A stretch of DNA of 64,000 nt. Origin: JACTMJ01 sp039812845. Its GTDB lineage: Bacteria; Acidobacteriota; Terriglobia; Bryobacterales; Bryobacteraceae. Position numbers and translations under genes: made by a program. Shown here one piece after another: positions 41,577-50,475 of the stretch. Location: positions 1 through 64,000 of the forward strand of contig JBDIBK010000003.1 in NCBI GenBank assembly GCA_039812845.1. Direction: 5' to 3'. The notes under the pieces were generated by a model that saw nothing but the letters and a program-made list of their open reading frames with translations, did not search any database and had not been told where the DNA came from. Within the stretch, counting starts at the first letter, position 1; the number at the start of each line of letters is the position of its first letter.

Positions 41577-41975
41577 CTAGACCTGATTCTGCCCGCGAAG
41601 GAATTCGAGAATATCGAACTTGCGGACTTCGCGCCCTGGGAAAAAGCTGTCCACCGCGGCCTGCTCCTGGTCAAAGACCTCAAAGACGGTTTCGAGCTTC
41701 GTGAGCAGCATCAGTTCGATATTGCGCCGGGTAAGCCGCATCAGCTTGAGCGTGCCGCCGTTCTTCCGGAACGTGGAGAAGCAGTAAACCAGCGTTCCCA
41801 GGCCGGAGCTGTCGATGTAGTCCACGTCCGCGAGGTCGAGGATGAGCTTCTTCACCCCTTCGTCGCTGAGCTTCTTGATGAGTTCCTTCAGCGACGCCGT
41901 GGCTTCGCCCACAATGAGCTTGCCGCTCAGGGCGACGATGGTGATTCCATCCGATGTTCTTCGCTCAAAATGCAT
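41577..41975 (-). CDS. STAS-domain anti-sigma factor antagonist
   Basis: The 132-residue protein is of SpoIIAA/RsbV type with a short extension: TIVALSGKLIVGEATASLKELIKKL, then LILDLADVDYIDSSGLGTLV. The serine in DSSGLG is the phosphorylation site used in partner switching. About 30 further residues follow (about 100-132). No RsbW kinase or RsbU phosphatase is in the window. The atypical response regulator gene lies just upstream, possibly in the same unit. Confidence 0.88.
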   Translation of the reverse strand: MHFERRTSDGITIVALSGKLIVGEATASLKELIKKLSDEGVKKLILDLADVDYIDSSGLGTLVYCFSTFRKNGGTLKLMRLTRRNIELMLLTKLETVFEVFDQEQAAVDSFFPGREVRKFDILEFLRGQNQV

Positions 41976-42121
41976 GACTGGGCATCCCGGACGGTCTTCT
42001 CGCGCCTCGGCACCGCGCGAGAGCCCTCATGCCAAGGATAGCGTACAGACCGGCCCGACGACCTTCCGCCCGGCGCGCAAACGGAGCCGCCGCTCCGAAT
42101 CGGAATGCCTCCGCGGGCCGA

Positions 42122-42820
42122 TTATGCCCCGACCCTGGAAGGCTGCGCCGCTTCTTTTGGTTCGATCGTATAGCCGATGCCGCGCACGGTCTGGATCAGC
42201 CGGACGGGGTGAGAGTCGTCCACTTTGCTCCGCAGGTGCCGGATGTAAACGTCCACAATGTTGGTGAGGCCGTCGTAATCCCGTTCCCAGACATGCTGCA
42301 CAATCTGCGTGCGGCTCAAATGGTGGTTCGCGTTCCGCATCAGGTATTCGAGGATGTCGAATTCCTTTGGAGCCAGGTCAATCTGGCGCCCGCCCCGGCT
42401 CACCCGGCGGCGCACGCAATCGAGGATCAGGTCGGCCACCTGAAGCCGGTCCTGGTTCGGTTTGGACCTTCGCAGCACCGCGCGGATCCGGGCCTGCAGT
42501 TCGATCAGGGCGAAGGGCTTCACCATGTAGTCGTCGGCCCCCAGTTCCAGGCCGCGCACCCGTTCTTCCACCGCGGCGCGCCCGCTCAGCACAATCACGG
42601 GAATGTCACCCTTGCGATTGCGGACCTTCTCGAGAAGCCGGAGCCCGTCAATATCCGGCAGGGTCAATTCCAGGATGAGGAGGTCGAATTGGTCCGCCGC
42701 CAGTTTGGCAAGCGCTTCTTCCCCTGTGCCAACGCACTCCACCTGGTAGCCGACGCCGGCCAGAGAGTGGGCAAGAAATTCGGAGATCCCCTTCTCGCCA
42801 TCAACGATGAGAAGCCTCAT
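42122..42820 (-). CDS. OmpR-family response regulator with Glu at the phosphoacceptor site
   Basis: From the ATG at 42820 the protein has 232 residues. The receiver domain (1-115) has VDGEKGISEF where most have DDE, and LILELTLPDIDG where the phosphorylated Asp should precede LTLP. It keeps VIVLSGR and YMVKPF. The C-terminal winged helix (about 130-225) is intact: LAPKEFDILEYLMRN, TQIVQHVWERDYDGLTNIVDVYIRHLRSKV, IQTVRGIGYTI. Glu mimics phospho-Asp in some regulators, so this one is probably phosphorylation-independent. No histidine kinase is adjacent. Confidence 0.88.
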   Translation of the reverse strand: MRLLIVDGEKGISEFLAHSLAGVGYQVECVGTGEEALAKLAADQFDLLILELTLPDIDGLRLLEKVRNRKGDIPVIVLSGRAAVEERVRGLELGADDYMVKPFALIELQARIRAVLRRSKPNQDRLQVADLILDCVRRRVSRGGRQIDLAPKEFDILEYLMRNANHHLSRTQIVQHVWERDYDGLTNIVDVYIRHLRSKVDDSHPVRLIQTVRGIGYTIEPKEAAQPSRVGA

Positions 42821-43049
42821 GGTGAGACTGCTGCCTTTCCAGGTGCGGCCGCATTGAACACGCCGGCCCATACCTGAGCGATTTAGACGACCATTGTGAA
42901 GGAAAAGTTACCCGCCGCACCACAACAAAGCAATGTTTGCGATCAAGCGACGATAGTGGCATAGCATCGATTGCGACAGCCCAACAATCCCAGCCTAATT
43001 AGAGAACGGAATCACCAGGACGTTGCATAAACGTGGAGCTCCGTTCCCG

Positions 43050-44219
43050 CTAGCTCTCCGCCTCGGTCTCCGGAATGGGCGACCGTCCCGGCAGACGCAG
43101 CGTGCCCACCCAAGCCCAGACTTCCCGACGCCTTCGCCAAGCCAATGCCAAACCCACCATGGCCGCAACCAGCCCCAGGCTGAAAACCGCAGTTTCGGTT
43201 ACCGACAACTGCTCTTTCCAGAACCAAAGCCAGCGCCCATACACGATCTCCAGGTGAACCCAGTAAACAAGCAGCGAAGACGTGCCCATCAGCGTCACGA
43301 AACTAAAGTTACGCGACGGCAGGCAATTGAGCCAAAGATAGGCAAAGCAAATTACAAGCAGTATAACGCCAATCTTAATAAATACCAATGATGGACTGTT
43401 TAGCCAGAAATCCGAGGCGCGGTAGACGGAATAGGGAAGCGATGCGATGTAACTCGCGCCGAGAATCATCGTGAGGCCGGCGAGGCAGGTCCACTGCATG
43501 AAGCGGTCCAGTTCCGCTTTGGGAGAAAGCCGCAGCATGCTGCCGAATGCCACGCCAAAGGCCGTGAACGCCGCCCAGGGGAAGAGACCGAAGATCTCCG
43601 TGCTCGGTGCCAGATAAGCCCGCAGCAGCGGGTGGGATCCGTCCCATGGCAGGCCGGAGACCACAGGGGCCAGCAGGGAAATCGCCGCGCCGATCAGCAG
43701 CGAAACCTTGATTCGTTCGGCGGTGGTGAAGAAGGCGGTAAAGGCCATCAGCGCCAGCGAAATTCCCATGCAGTTCAGCACGTCCACTTTCAGAATGTCG
43801 TCCGGGCGCGCCCATGGCCAGGCGAACAGAAAGGCTTGCAGGCGGACGCCCAGGGCCAGCAGCATCAAGTATCCGGCGCGGCGAAGTCCGGCGGCCAGAC
43901 GCCCCATGCCATCCATGCCGCGGCGCTCCCGGCTGTCCAGCAAAAACGACAGGGTGACGCCGGTCAGAAACAGGAAAATCGCTGCCGGTATCCCGCCAAC
44001 GAACTGGGAGAGCGTATAGACGTCGCCCTTGCGGTCTTCGGGGTTCAGCAGGGAATGAAAACTGTGCCCCTGCAGCATGATCAGGGCTGCAACGCCGCGG
44101 GTCCAGTCGATAAAGGTGAGGCGGCCTTCCGTGCTTGCTTTCGCTTGCTGGCCGCCGGAAGAGGGGAGCGCGGACGGTGCATCCGCAACGCCGCTGGTGG
44201 TTTGAATGTTGGTAGGCAA
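43050..44219 (-). CDS. Membrane acyltransferase (DUF1624/heparan-alpha-glucosaminide N-acetyltransferase-like)
   Basis: The 389-residue protein has about ten transmembrane segments and the family start FIDWTRGVAALIMLQGHSFHSLL, with the conserved His that carries the acetyl group. IPAAIFLFLTGVTLSFLLDSRERR follows. The family moves an acetyl group from cytoplasmic acetyl-CoA to a glycan across the membrane. The first 32 residues are a polar N-terminal tail. Its ATG is three bases after the LolA-like stop, indicating an operon. The C-terminal region is rich in Arg and Pro. Confidence 0.78.
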   Translation of the reverse strand: MPTNIQTTSGVADAPSALPSSGGQQAKASTEGRLTFIDWTRGVAALIMLQGHSFHSLLNPEDRKGDVYTLSQFVGGIPAAIFLFLTGVTLSFLLDSRERRGMDGMGRLAAGLRRAGYLMLLALGVRLQAFLFAWPWARPDDILKVDVLNCMGISLALMAFTAFFTTAERIKVSLLIGAAISLLAPVVSGLPWDGSHPLLRAYLAPSTEIFGLFPWAAFTAFGVAFGSMLRLSPKAELDRFMQWTCLAGLTMILGASYIASLPYSVYRASDFWLNSPSLVFIKIGVILLVICFAYLWLNCLPSRNFSFVTLMGTSSLLVYWVHLEIVYGRWLWFWKEQLSVTETAVFSLGLVAAMVGLALAWRRRREVWAWVGTLRLPGRSPIPETEAES

Positions 44220-44222
44220 CGC

Positions 44223-44912
44223 TTACTTTTGCGGGTACTCCCGCTTCACTCCTGGAGGGAGGTCAAGTTTTAGATCCGCGGGCGTCAGGCCCGGATTCAC
44301 CTTACTATTGCGGTAGGTGACTTCCATATAGTCGTCGGAAGGCTCCACGAACTTTTGCCGGACCGGATAGGCTTGCCCATCGGGGATCCACATTTCGACG
44401 CTCTTTAACGATTCTCGCACTTTTGCCGACTTTGGTGTAAGCACGATCTTCGTCGTGTCAATACCATGGATCTTTTCCTGGCCGGCGACCTTCACGTTAT
44501 ACGCTTTCGCAATATCTTTTCCGCTGCTCCCAAAGCCCAGCAGCAGAAATTGGTCGATCAGTCCCCGGTTCTTGCCCACATCGAAAATCTGAACGGTATT
44601 GATCTTGGGATAGAAAATCTCCACCTCGTCGCCCTGAAAGGAGACGGCACGCTCATTCGGCTTCGTGATCAGGATGCGCGCCCGCATGTCCTTGCCGGAG
44701 CGCAGGATTGCCATGGATCCGCTCTCTTCGGAACGGTCGTCCAGAATCGCGGTATATTTCACCCGAACGATATCGGCGCGCAGGCTCTTAAACGTGGCCG
44801 CGGCCGCATCCAGCCGGGAGAGAATTTCCTTTTCCGTGGCGGCATGCGCCGGCTGGGAAACGGCAACGCCGAGGCTGGCAAGCGCGAGCAGGGTCAGTAT
44901 CCAATTGCGCAT
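44223..44912 (-). CDS. LolA-like outer-membrane lipoprotein carrier protein
   Basis: The 229-residue protein starts at the ATG at 44912, preceded by GGAGGGACTAAACCG, with signal peptide WILTLLALASLGVAVSQPAHA. The mature part is a LolA/LolB-type half-barrel (ILSRLDAAAATFKSLRADIVRV, GSMAILRSGKDMRARI, YPKINTVQIFDVGKN, VTYRNSKVNPGL). Such proteins carry lipoproteins, or other lipids, across the periplasm. The neighbouring membrane acyltransferase suggests a lipid or glycolipid role. Confidence 0.8.
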   Translation of the reverse strand: MRNWILTLLALASLGVAVSQPAHAATEKEILSRLDAAAATFKSLRADIVRVKYTAILDDRSEESGSMAILRSGKDMRARILITKPNERAVSFQGDEVEIFYPKINTVQIFDVGKNRGLIDQFLLLGFGSSGKDIAKAYNVKVAGQEKIHGIDTTKIVLTPKSAKVRESLKSVEMWIPDGQAYPVRQKFVEPSDDYMEVTYRNSKVNPGLTPADLKLDLPPGVKREYPQK

Positions 44913-44957
44913 CGGTTTAGTCCCTCCGAATGGGTTTGTCAAAAGGCTGGCCGCGGA

Positions 44958-44995
44958 GTCCGCGCTAGGGTGCGGTGTCCGCGCTAGGGTGCGGT
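44958..44995 (+). repeat. 19-bp perfect tandem repeat over a stop codon
   Basis: GTCCGCGCTAGGGTGCGGT occurs twice in succession (44958-44976 and 44977-44995). The second copy includes the stop codon of the adjacent minus-strand gene, so the repeat duplicates the last codons and stop of that gene. Confidence 0.8.
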
Positions 44996-45355
44996 GATCG
45001 CAACATAGCCATGAACGGCGCCGTCGCCCGAATTCATGGCGTCGATTCGAACCACATGCCGTGCGCGCCCGGTACGGTCGCTGAGGATAGAGGACACGCG
45101 CTCCGTGCGCTGCTGCGGGGGAATCGCCTCCACCAGACTGCCCTCCAGCCAGTAACGCTCACCGGCGTCCGACGGAGGCAGCATCACGATATTGTCCTTC
45201 GACTTGTCCAGCGTCGGCTGGTCCCGAAAGACGTAGGCGGGAGTGAGGAAGATAAATGCCAGAATCGCGCCTACCTTGATATCGTAGGCGACGCTGCCCC
45301 TGGGGAAATCCCACATGAACAGGCGCTTCCATCCGGAGACACGACTTTCGTTCAC
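44984..45355 (-). CDS. Small protein with one transmembrane segment, unknown function
   Basis: A GTG at 45355 gives 123 residues beginning with VNESRVSGWKRLFMWDFPRGS, which is followed by a membrane helix (VGAILAFIFLTPAYVF, about 30-46) and an extracytoplasmic domain of about 75 residues with RYWLEGSLVEAIPPQQR and VVRIDAMNSGDGAVHGYVAI. No family is recognised. Its end lies 71 bases before the LolA-like gene on the same strand. The start is uncertain, as no clear ribosome site is seen. Confidence 0.6.
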   Translation of the reverse strand: MNESRVSGWKRLFMWDFPRGSVAYDIKVGAILAFIFLTPAYVFRDQPTLDKSKDNIVMLPPSDAGERYWLEGSLVEAIPPQQRTERVSSILSDRTGRARHVVRIDAMNSGDGAVHGYVAITAP

Positions 45356-45579
45356 AGCTACCACGATATCATGCCCCCTTCCCCGCCCAAGCCCGCCAAC
45401 GCCGCCCGTGAAGGCCATTCGCAAGGGCCACGCGCCAAGGCCACTGCGTTGAGGCCGGACAGTCGTAGGACGGTATGGCGTCTGGCAAGGTTTCCCCTAC
45501 GCGCCCGGCCACATCTTGCAGCACCGTGGCTCACAGTGGCCCGCCTGAAAGGCGGGGGGATGCGGCCCGGCGGATGGAA

Positions 45580-47610
45580 CTAAAACTGGGTGCTCTCGAT
45601 GAGGCCGTCCAGTTCCTGCTGCAAGGTGAGCCCGTTCTCCCGCAACCGCTCCATCTCCGCTTCCCTTCCCGCGGCGTCCGTCTGCAGGACGCCCAGTTCC
45701 GCGGCGAGTTTCTGCACCTGAGCCTGTTGCCCGGCGATATTATTGAGGCTCCCCATGTTCCGGCGCACGCGCTCCATCTGGTTGTTGAGGCTGTTCACGC
45801 GGGCCTGCACGCTGCTCATCTGCCGCGCGTTCTCCGCGATCTGCCGCTTCTTCGCGACAATCCGCTCCAATGCCTGCCGCGCTGCCGCCGGGAGCGCCTG
45901 ATTGCGGACGTACACCCCCAACTGGTCCTCATTGAGATTCGTCACCTGCTGCGATTCATAGAACGGGAATTCTTCCACGATTTCGAAGGAAGCGGCGCCG
46001 CTCGCGGGCAACTGCACCCGGAAGCGATTGGCCGTCGATGTCTTTTCGCTCACCGCCGGCGTCACCGTCTCGTAGTTCGGGCGGATCAGGCGCTCAATCA
46101 CCAGCGTTTTCGCGCGCGCATCGGCATTCGAGAGGGTGTACTTGATGGCGGTTCTTTGCTTCGACTTCACCGAGAGAATCCCGCGCTGCATCGAGATCTC
46201 CTGCACCGTGCGCGTGCCGCTCGACGGCTCCGTGCGCAGCGACGTGCCCAGGTCGATCCCGTAGCTCATCAGCCGCTTCTCGCCCTCTTTCGTGGTTTCA
46301 AACAGCGCCTCTCCGGCATACTCGCCCCCGTCGAAAACCGTGACCGGTCCCCCGTCCAGCGTCAGGCCCGAATCGTTGGTCATCTCGAAGGCGAGCATGG
46401 GGTGGTTGCTGACGGGCTGGCGTTCCGTAAAAATCAGCAGGCGCTGCGCCGAAACGGGCTTTTGAAGAAACGGCAGCATCACGGATTCGCCCTTGCGGAC
46501 GTTCACATGGCCGGGGAAGTGGTACGCAAACAGCGCGCCCGCCTCGATGCCGGCAGCCACGGAGGCAAGCCCGCTTGGCCGCGCCTCCAGCCTCTGGGCG
46601 GAATCGGCCGCCATGTCCTGTCTCTCAAATCTGGCACTCGACGCACCGGCCGCCAACGCCTTCTCCATCGCCGGAGCGGGCGCGGCCATGGGAGCCATCG
46701 CGGCCTGCACGCGCATCTCGCTTTCATACGTCACCGGAGCCGTGCTGCCGATACCCGGCAGGGGCACAAACGGCCGCTCCACGTTGACGGGCGGATAAAT
46801 GTTCGTCAGGAAGGATACCGGCTTGCCGGAAATCAGAGAGAGGTTGACGCCGTTCCAGTCTTCGCCGGAGGTATTGTCCACCACCGCCCACCCTTCAAGT
46901 GTTGGTTTACCTTCTTTTCCGAAGATCATGCGGTAACTGGATTTCCATACCGGCATGGGAGTCATGTAGCGGGCTGAGAGCTGCGTATTTCCGCTCCGGA
47001 CCACATCAATCGAAACGCTGCGCCGGTTCTGGTTGCGTGCTTCCGCGACGATGCGCAGGTAGTCCGTCACCTGCTGCTGCAGCTTCGCGTTCGCGAATCG
47101 CAGCCGACCCAGCGATGCAATTTCGTAGCTGTTCATCGCGCCGCCGTCTTCGAGCAGCGTTACGTACTCTCTCGCGGGAGTCTGGTTCGTCGCGGGAACC
47201 GTCTGGGCGGAGAGAATCGCGCCCCGCACGTTCTCCGCTCCGCGCACGGCCTCAATCCGCTCTCCCCGCAGTGCATCCAGAAGCGAAGCCATGTTCTCTC
47301 CGGGATTGATGCGAAATGGAAACGACTTGAGCTTCTGTTCGAGGCTTTCGTCCGTGGAAAACCGCACCCGCTCCACGCTCCCATTCGTCGCGCTGACGCT
47401 GAGGGACTTGAGCACATCCGTCATCTCATCGGCACCAAAAGTGAGCGAGACGGGGCCGGACGCGCTTACCTCGCCGCCCCTCTCCACATAGCCCACTCCG
47501 TTCTTATAAAGAACCACCCGCTTCACCGGAAGTTCCTGCGCGCACACCCCGACGGACACGGCGAACAGAGCGGCGGCAATGCCTGGGATCGCACAATACA
47601 GTCGTTTCAT
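45580..47610 (-). CDS. Exported DUF4139 (MuiA-like) protein
   Basis: The 676-residue protein has a signal peptide (MKRLYCAIPGIAAALFAVSVGVCAQ), an N-terminal DUF4140-like part (ELPVKRVVLYKNGVGYVERGG) and a long DUF4139 beta-rich body (MPVWKSSYRMIFGKEGKPTLEGWAVVDNTSGEDWNGVNLSLISG). The C-terminal region has coiled-coil character (about 560-660: MSSVQARVNSLNNQMERVRRNMG). The function of the family is unknown. An envelope role is likely. Preceded by the YjbQ gene on the same strand with a 118-base gap. Confidence 0.82.
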   Translation of the reverse strand: MKRLYCAIPGIAAALFAVSVGVCAQELPVKRVVLYKNGVGYVERGGEVSASGPVSLTFGADEMTDVLKSLSVSATNGSVERVRFSTDESLEQKLKSFPFRINPGENMASLLDALRGERIEAVRGAENVRGAILSAQTVPATNQTPAREYVTLLEDGGAMNSYEIASLGRLRFANAKLQQQVTDYLRIVAEARNQNRRSVSIDVVRSGNTQLSARYMTPMPVWKSSYRMIFGKEGKPTLEGWAVVDNTSGEDWNGVNLSLISGKPVSFLTNIYPPVNVERPFVPLPGIGSTAPVTYESEMRVQAAMAPMAAPAPAMEKALAAGASSARFERQDMAADSAQRLEARPSGLASVAAGIEAGALFAYHFPGHVNVRKGESVMLPFLQKPVSAQRLLIFTERQPVSNHPMLAFEMTNDSGLTLDGGPVTVFDGGEYAGEALFETTKEGEKRLMSYGIDLGTSLRTEPSSGTRTVQEISMQRGILSVKSKQRTAIKYTLSNADARAKTLVIERLIRPNYETVTPAVSEKTSTANRFRVQLPASGAASFEIVEEFPFYESQQVTNLNEDQLGVYVRNQALPAAARQALERIVAKKRQIAENARQMSSVQARVNSLNNQMERVRRNMGSLNNIAGQQAQVQKLAAELGVLQTDAAGREAEMERLRENGLTLQQELDGLIESTQF

Positions 47611-47728
47611 AAATGGTTATCTCTTCTTACGAGGTGGAAGCGCGCGCGGTTTCCGCAAGCCGGCGGAAAGCTCCGGCCCGGCCGCATGCGGAATACAGTC
47701 CCCTCACTCGATTATGGCGGAACTCCCG

Positions 47729-48142
47729 CTATTCCCCCATCACTTTAATCAAGACGCGTTTAGGGCGCCGTCCGTCGAATTCGGCGTAATACACCTGCTG
47801 CCAGGGTCCCAGATCCAGCTTCCCGTCCGTGACCGGCACGATTACCTGATGATGCACGATCATGCTCTTGAGGTGAGCGTCCCCGTTGGTTTCTCCCGTG
47901 CGGTGATGCCGGTAATTTTCCCGGAACGGAGCCAGTTGCTCCAGCCATTCGTCAATGTCCGAGATGAGCCCATCCTCGGCGTCATTCACATACACCCCAG
48001 CCGTGATGTGCATGGCGGAAACCAAAATCATGCCCTCGGTGATGCCGCTCTTGCCCAGCGCGGCGTTCACTTCGCCCGTGATGTTGATATAGTCGCGCTT
48101 CGATTTCGTATGAAACGTATGGTATTCGGTATGAAACTTCAT
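47729..48142 (-). CDS. YjbQ/UPF0047-family protein
   Basis: The 137-residue protein from the ATG at 48142 matches YjbQ: DYINITGEVNAALGKSGITEGMILVSAMHITAGVYVND, MIVHHQVIVPVTDGKLDLGPWQQVYYAEFDGRRPKRVLIKV. The conserved histidines (HIT, HH) may bind a metal. Members have reported thiamine-phosphate synthase side activity, but their real role is not settled. Cytoplasmic. Confidence 0.88.
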   Translation of the reverse strand: MKFHTEYHTFHTKSKRDYINITGEVNAALGKSGITEGMILVSAMHITAGVYVNDAEDGLISDIDEWLEQLAPFRENYRHHRTGETNGDAHLKSMIVHHQVIVPVTDGKLDLGPWQQVYYAEFDGRRPKRVLIKVMGE

Positions 48143-48417
48143 ATCCGGGGATGATATCAGCCGGCACGGGCGGAAGCGGCCATTTGGCGTCAACGCCCGC
48201 CGGAGCATCTGTTTCCGGCGGGCCATGTTACTCAAGATAAACGGAATGGATCTTGACAGCGTTCCTGGCCTTCGTCAGACTCGAAATGTCCGGGTTTGGC
48301 GTCCGCACAGCGTTTCCAGGCGATGCGCCATGGCGGCGACAGATCCGGCGGCAGCTATTGTCTTCGGACAAATGGGATTCATTCCGTTTGCATCCTTGCA
48401 TGCTTTGGGGGTAGAAA
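48143..48417. other. Divergent intergenic region between YjbQ and a beta-barrel gene
   Basis: About 275 bases without a gene. A small hairpin (48358-48371, TTGTC-TTCG-GACAA) and a possible -35 TTGACA near 48255 are visible, but no complete promoter can be assigned. Confidence 0.3.
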
Positions 48418-49923
48418 TTGCGTTATCAGACCGTCAGCCGTTGCGCGGCGTTGATGATATGGGTGTTGGCGGGCGCTTACGCCGGTTTGCCCTTGGCGCA
48501 CGCGGGCCCCGCCTCGCTGGCTGGCGCTTCCGCTTCCATTGCCATCGGCACCCGTCCGCTTCTGAATTTGAGCGCTTCCCAAGCGCCGCAGACCGCGGTC
48601 TCCACGACGCCCCCGGATAGAGAGAATGAAATTCCCGTTTACCTTCCTGGAGGAGATGAGGCAGGCCCCACGCTGCCCTCCCAGCGGGGAATCGGAGCGA
48701 TCCGCTCCGCCGAGGGACTGTTCCGGATCGCCCCGTATCTGGGCATCAATGGCATTTACGATACCGGCCTGGCCCCGCTCACCCTGGGAGCGGACGGAGT
48801 TTTTCCTTCCCGATCCGCCGCGGGCGTGGACTTGTCCTTCGGGCTAACCGGGAGCAAGGCATTCCGCCGGACGCTGATGAGTCTGATGTACCGCGGCGGC
48901 TACTCCCACTATCCGAAGATCTCGTACCTGTCTAATTCGAACCATCAGGGTGCCCTGGGGGTGACTCACGCTTTCAGCCGCCGTCTCCAACTCAGTTCGC
49001 AGAACACCTTCGGAATCACGAACAACGCCTTCTTTGGGAATTTTGGGTTTGAGAATTTGGGAAACGCGGGCAATATCGTTCCCGACAATGAGTTCTTCAA
49101 CTCGCCGGTGCTGTTCCTGCAATCGAACCAGACGCTCAGCTACCAGAGCACAGCCCGGCTCTCCTTTGCGGTCGGCGGCGGGGGCAGCATGCAGTGGCGC
49201 AGGTCGAGCGCCCTGGCCGGGGTGAAGGCCGGCAACCTGCTCGCCAACACGTCTTACCGGATCTCCGCGAGGCAGACCATCGGCGTCACCTATTTATTCA
49301 ACCAGTTCTTCTTCACGAACCAGTACGGGAGCTCGAACGTGCATACCATCAACGTGGAATACGGAGCCAAGCTGTCCCGCACCGTGGACCTCGCCCTTTC
49401 CGCGGGCGGCGCGCGTGTCGAATCCCAGTCCCTCGAGCGCGTGGAAGTGGATCCGCTGATCGCGGAACTTTTTGGCACGAGCGGCGGAATTGCGGCCGTC
49501 TACCGTAACTCGTATTTGCCAACTTTTCAAGGCAGCCTCCGTTACAGCAAGCGGAACTGGTCCGCCGAGGTGAACGCGGGACGGGCGATCAACTCTGGCA
49601 ACGGAATTGTGTTAACCAACCGGAACACCACCGCTGGCGCAAGCATTAGTTACAACGCCCGCCGCTGGAACGCCGGCGGAGGCGTACACTACAACGAGAT
49701 GAAGTCGCTTAAGCTGGACTACGGCGATTACAAGAGCAGTTCCGTCGATATTGGGTTTTCCGTAGTGATGGGACGCGGTTTTTCCTGGATGAATAATTTC
49801 TCCGTGCGCCGGTACGGCGGTGACGGTTCCGTCATCTCGAACTCGTTTCTTGACCGGAACCAATACCGGGTGTCCACCGGCATTTTTTGGTCCCCGTCCG
49901 CGTTCCCGTTGCCCTTGTTCTAA
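48418..49923 (+). CDS. Outer-membrane beta-barrel protein, unknown function
   Basis: A TTG start at 48418 (GGGGGTAGAAA upstream) gives 501 residues. A signal peptide ends PLAHA, a proline-rich linker follows, and from about residue 95 there are alternating amphipathic strands (LNLGIN-type IAPYLGINGIYDTG, GVDLSFGLTG, ARLSFAVGGGGSM, VDLALSAGGARVES). The last residue is Phe (SAFPLPLF), as outer-membrane assembly requires. It resembles exported porin-like or surface proteins of Acidobacteria, without a defined family. A receiver-domain gene follows. Confidence 0.7.
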   Translation: MRYQTVSRCAALMIWVLAGAYAGLPLAHAGPASLAGASASIAIGTRPLLNLSASQAPQTAVSTTPPDRENEIPVYLPGGDEAGPTLPSQRGIGAIRSAEGLFRIAPYLGINGIYDTGLAPLTLGADGVFPSRSAAGVDLSFGLTGSKAFRRTLMSLMYRGGYSHYPKISYLSNSNHQGALGVTHAFSRRLQLSSQNTFGITNNAFFGNFGFENLGNAGNIVPDNEFFNSPVLFLQSNQTLSYQSTARLSFAVGGGGSMQWRRSSALAGVKAGNLLANTSYRISARQTIGVTYLFNQFFFTNQYGSSNVHTINVEYGAKLSRTVDLALSAGGARVESQSLERVEVDPLIAELFGTSGGIAAVYRNSYLPTFQGSLRYSKRNWSAEVNAGRAINSGNGIVLTNRNTTAGASISYNARRWNAGGGVHYNEMKSLKLDYGDYKSSSVDIGFSVVMGRGFSWMNNFSVRRYGGDGSVISNSFLDRNQYRVSTGIFWSPSAFPLPLF

Positions 49924-49997
49924 GTTCCAAGGGCGGGTGAATCTGCCCCGGAAGTCGGCCGCGAACGCCGGCGGATTTCCGGCACATCCAGAACGCT

Positions 49998-50378
49998 ATG
50001 CTGCCGATTCTCATCGCCGAGGACGACGAACAACTGGGAAGAGCGCTTGAGCTCTACCTGACCTCTCTCGGCTTCGAGGTCTCGTTGCATCGCGCGGCCG
50101 CCTCGGCAAAGAAAGCGGTGCTCACGCATCCCGGAAACTTTGCCTTTGCCGTGATCGACTATCAGCTCGGCGTTGACTGTGGGGTCGATCTCGCCAAGTG
50201 GATTCTGGCCAGGGAACCGGAGATCCGGCTGGTGTTCATGAGCGGATTCCCTCCCGGCGAACAGATGGATTTGTCGGCCCTTGGCGACCGAGCCGTCTTT
50301 CTCCAGAAGCCGTTTCACCCCAGGGAAGTAATCACCTGCTTCCGCTTCCTCCACCCGGTGCGGATGATGAGCGTGTAA
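49998..50378 (+). CDS. Single-domain response regulator
   Basis: The 126-residue protein consists of a receiver domain only. The acidic pair (ILIAEDDEQLG), the phosphoacceptor (FAVIDYQLG), the Ser/Thr switch (FMSG) and the lysine (LQKPFHP) are all present, so normal phosphorylation is expected. No output domain or kinase is in the vicinity, so a stand-alone CheY-like function is likely. The start ATG has no good Shine-Dalgarno. Confidence 0.85.
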   Translation: MLPILIAEDDEQLGRALELYLTSLGFEVSLHRAAASAKKAVLTHPGNFAFAVIDYQLGVDCGVDLAKWILAREPEIRLVFMSGFPPGEQMDLSALGDRAVFLQKPFHPREVITCFRFLHPVRMMSV

Positions 50379-50475
50379 GGCGAACGCGTCCCTGCATTCC
50401 TTCCGCCGCTTCGATCGCGAGCGGCCACAAGCGGCAACCCGGACGGGGAGCGAGCCGTACAATTGGTGTATCTTT

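Noticed and set aside
44958..44995. Tandem repeat as the start of a repeat array
   Set aside because: There are only two copies and no spacers.
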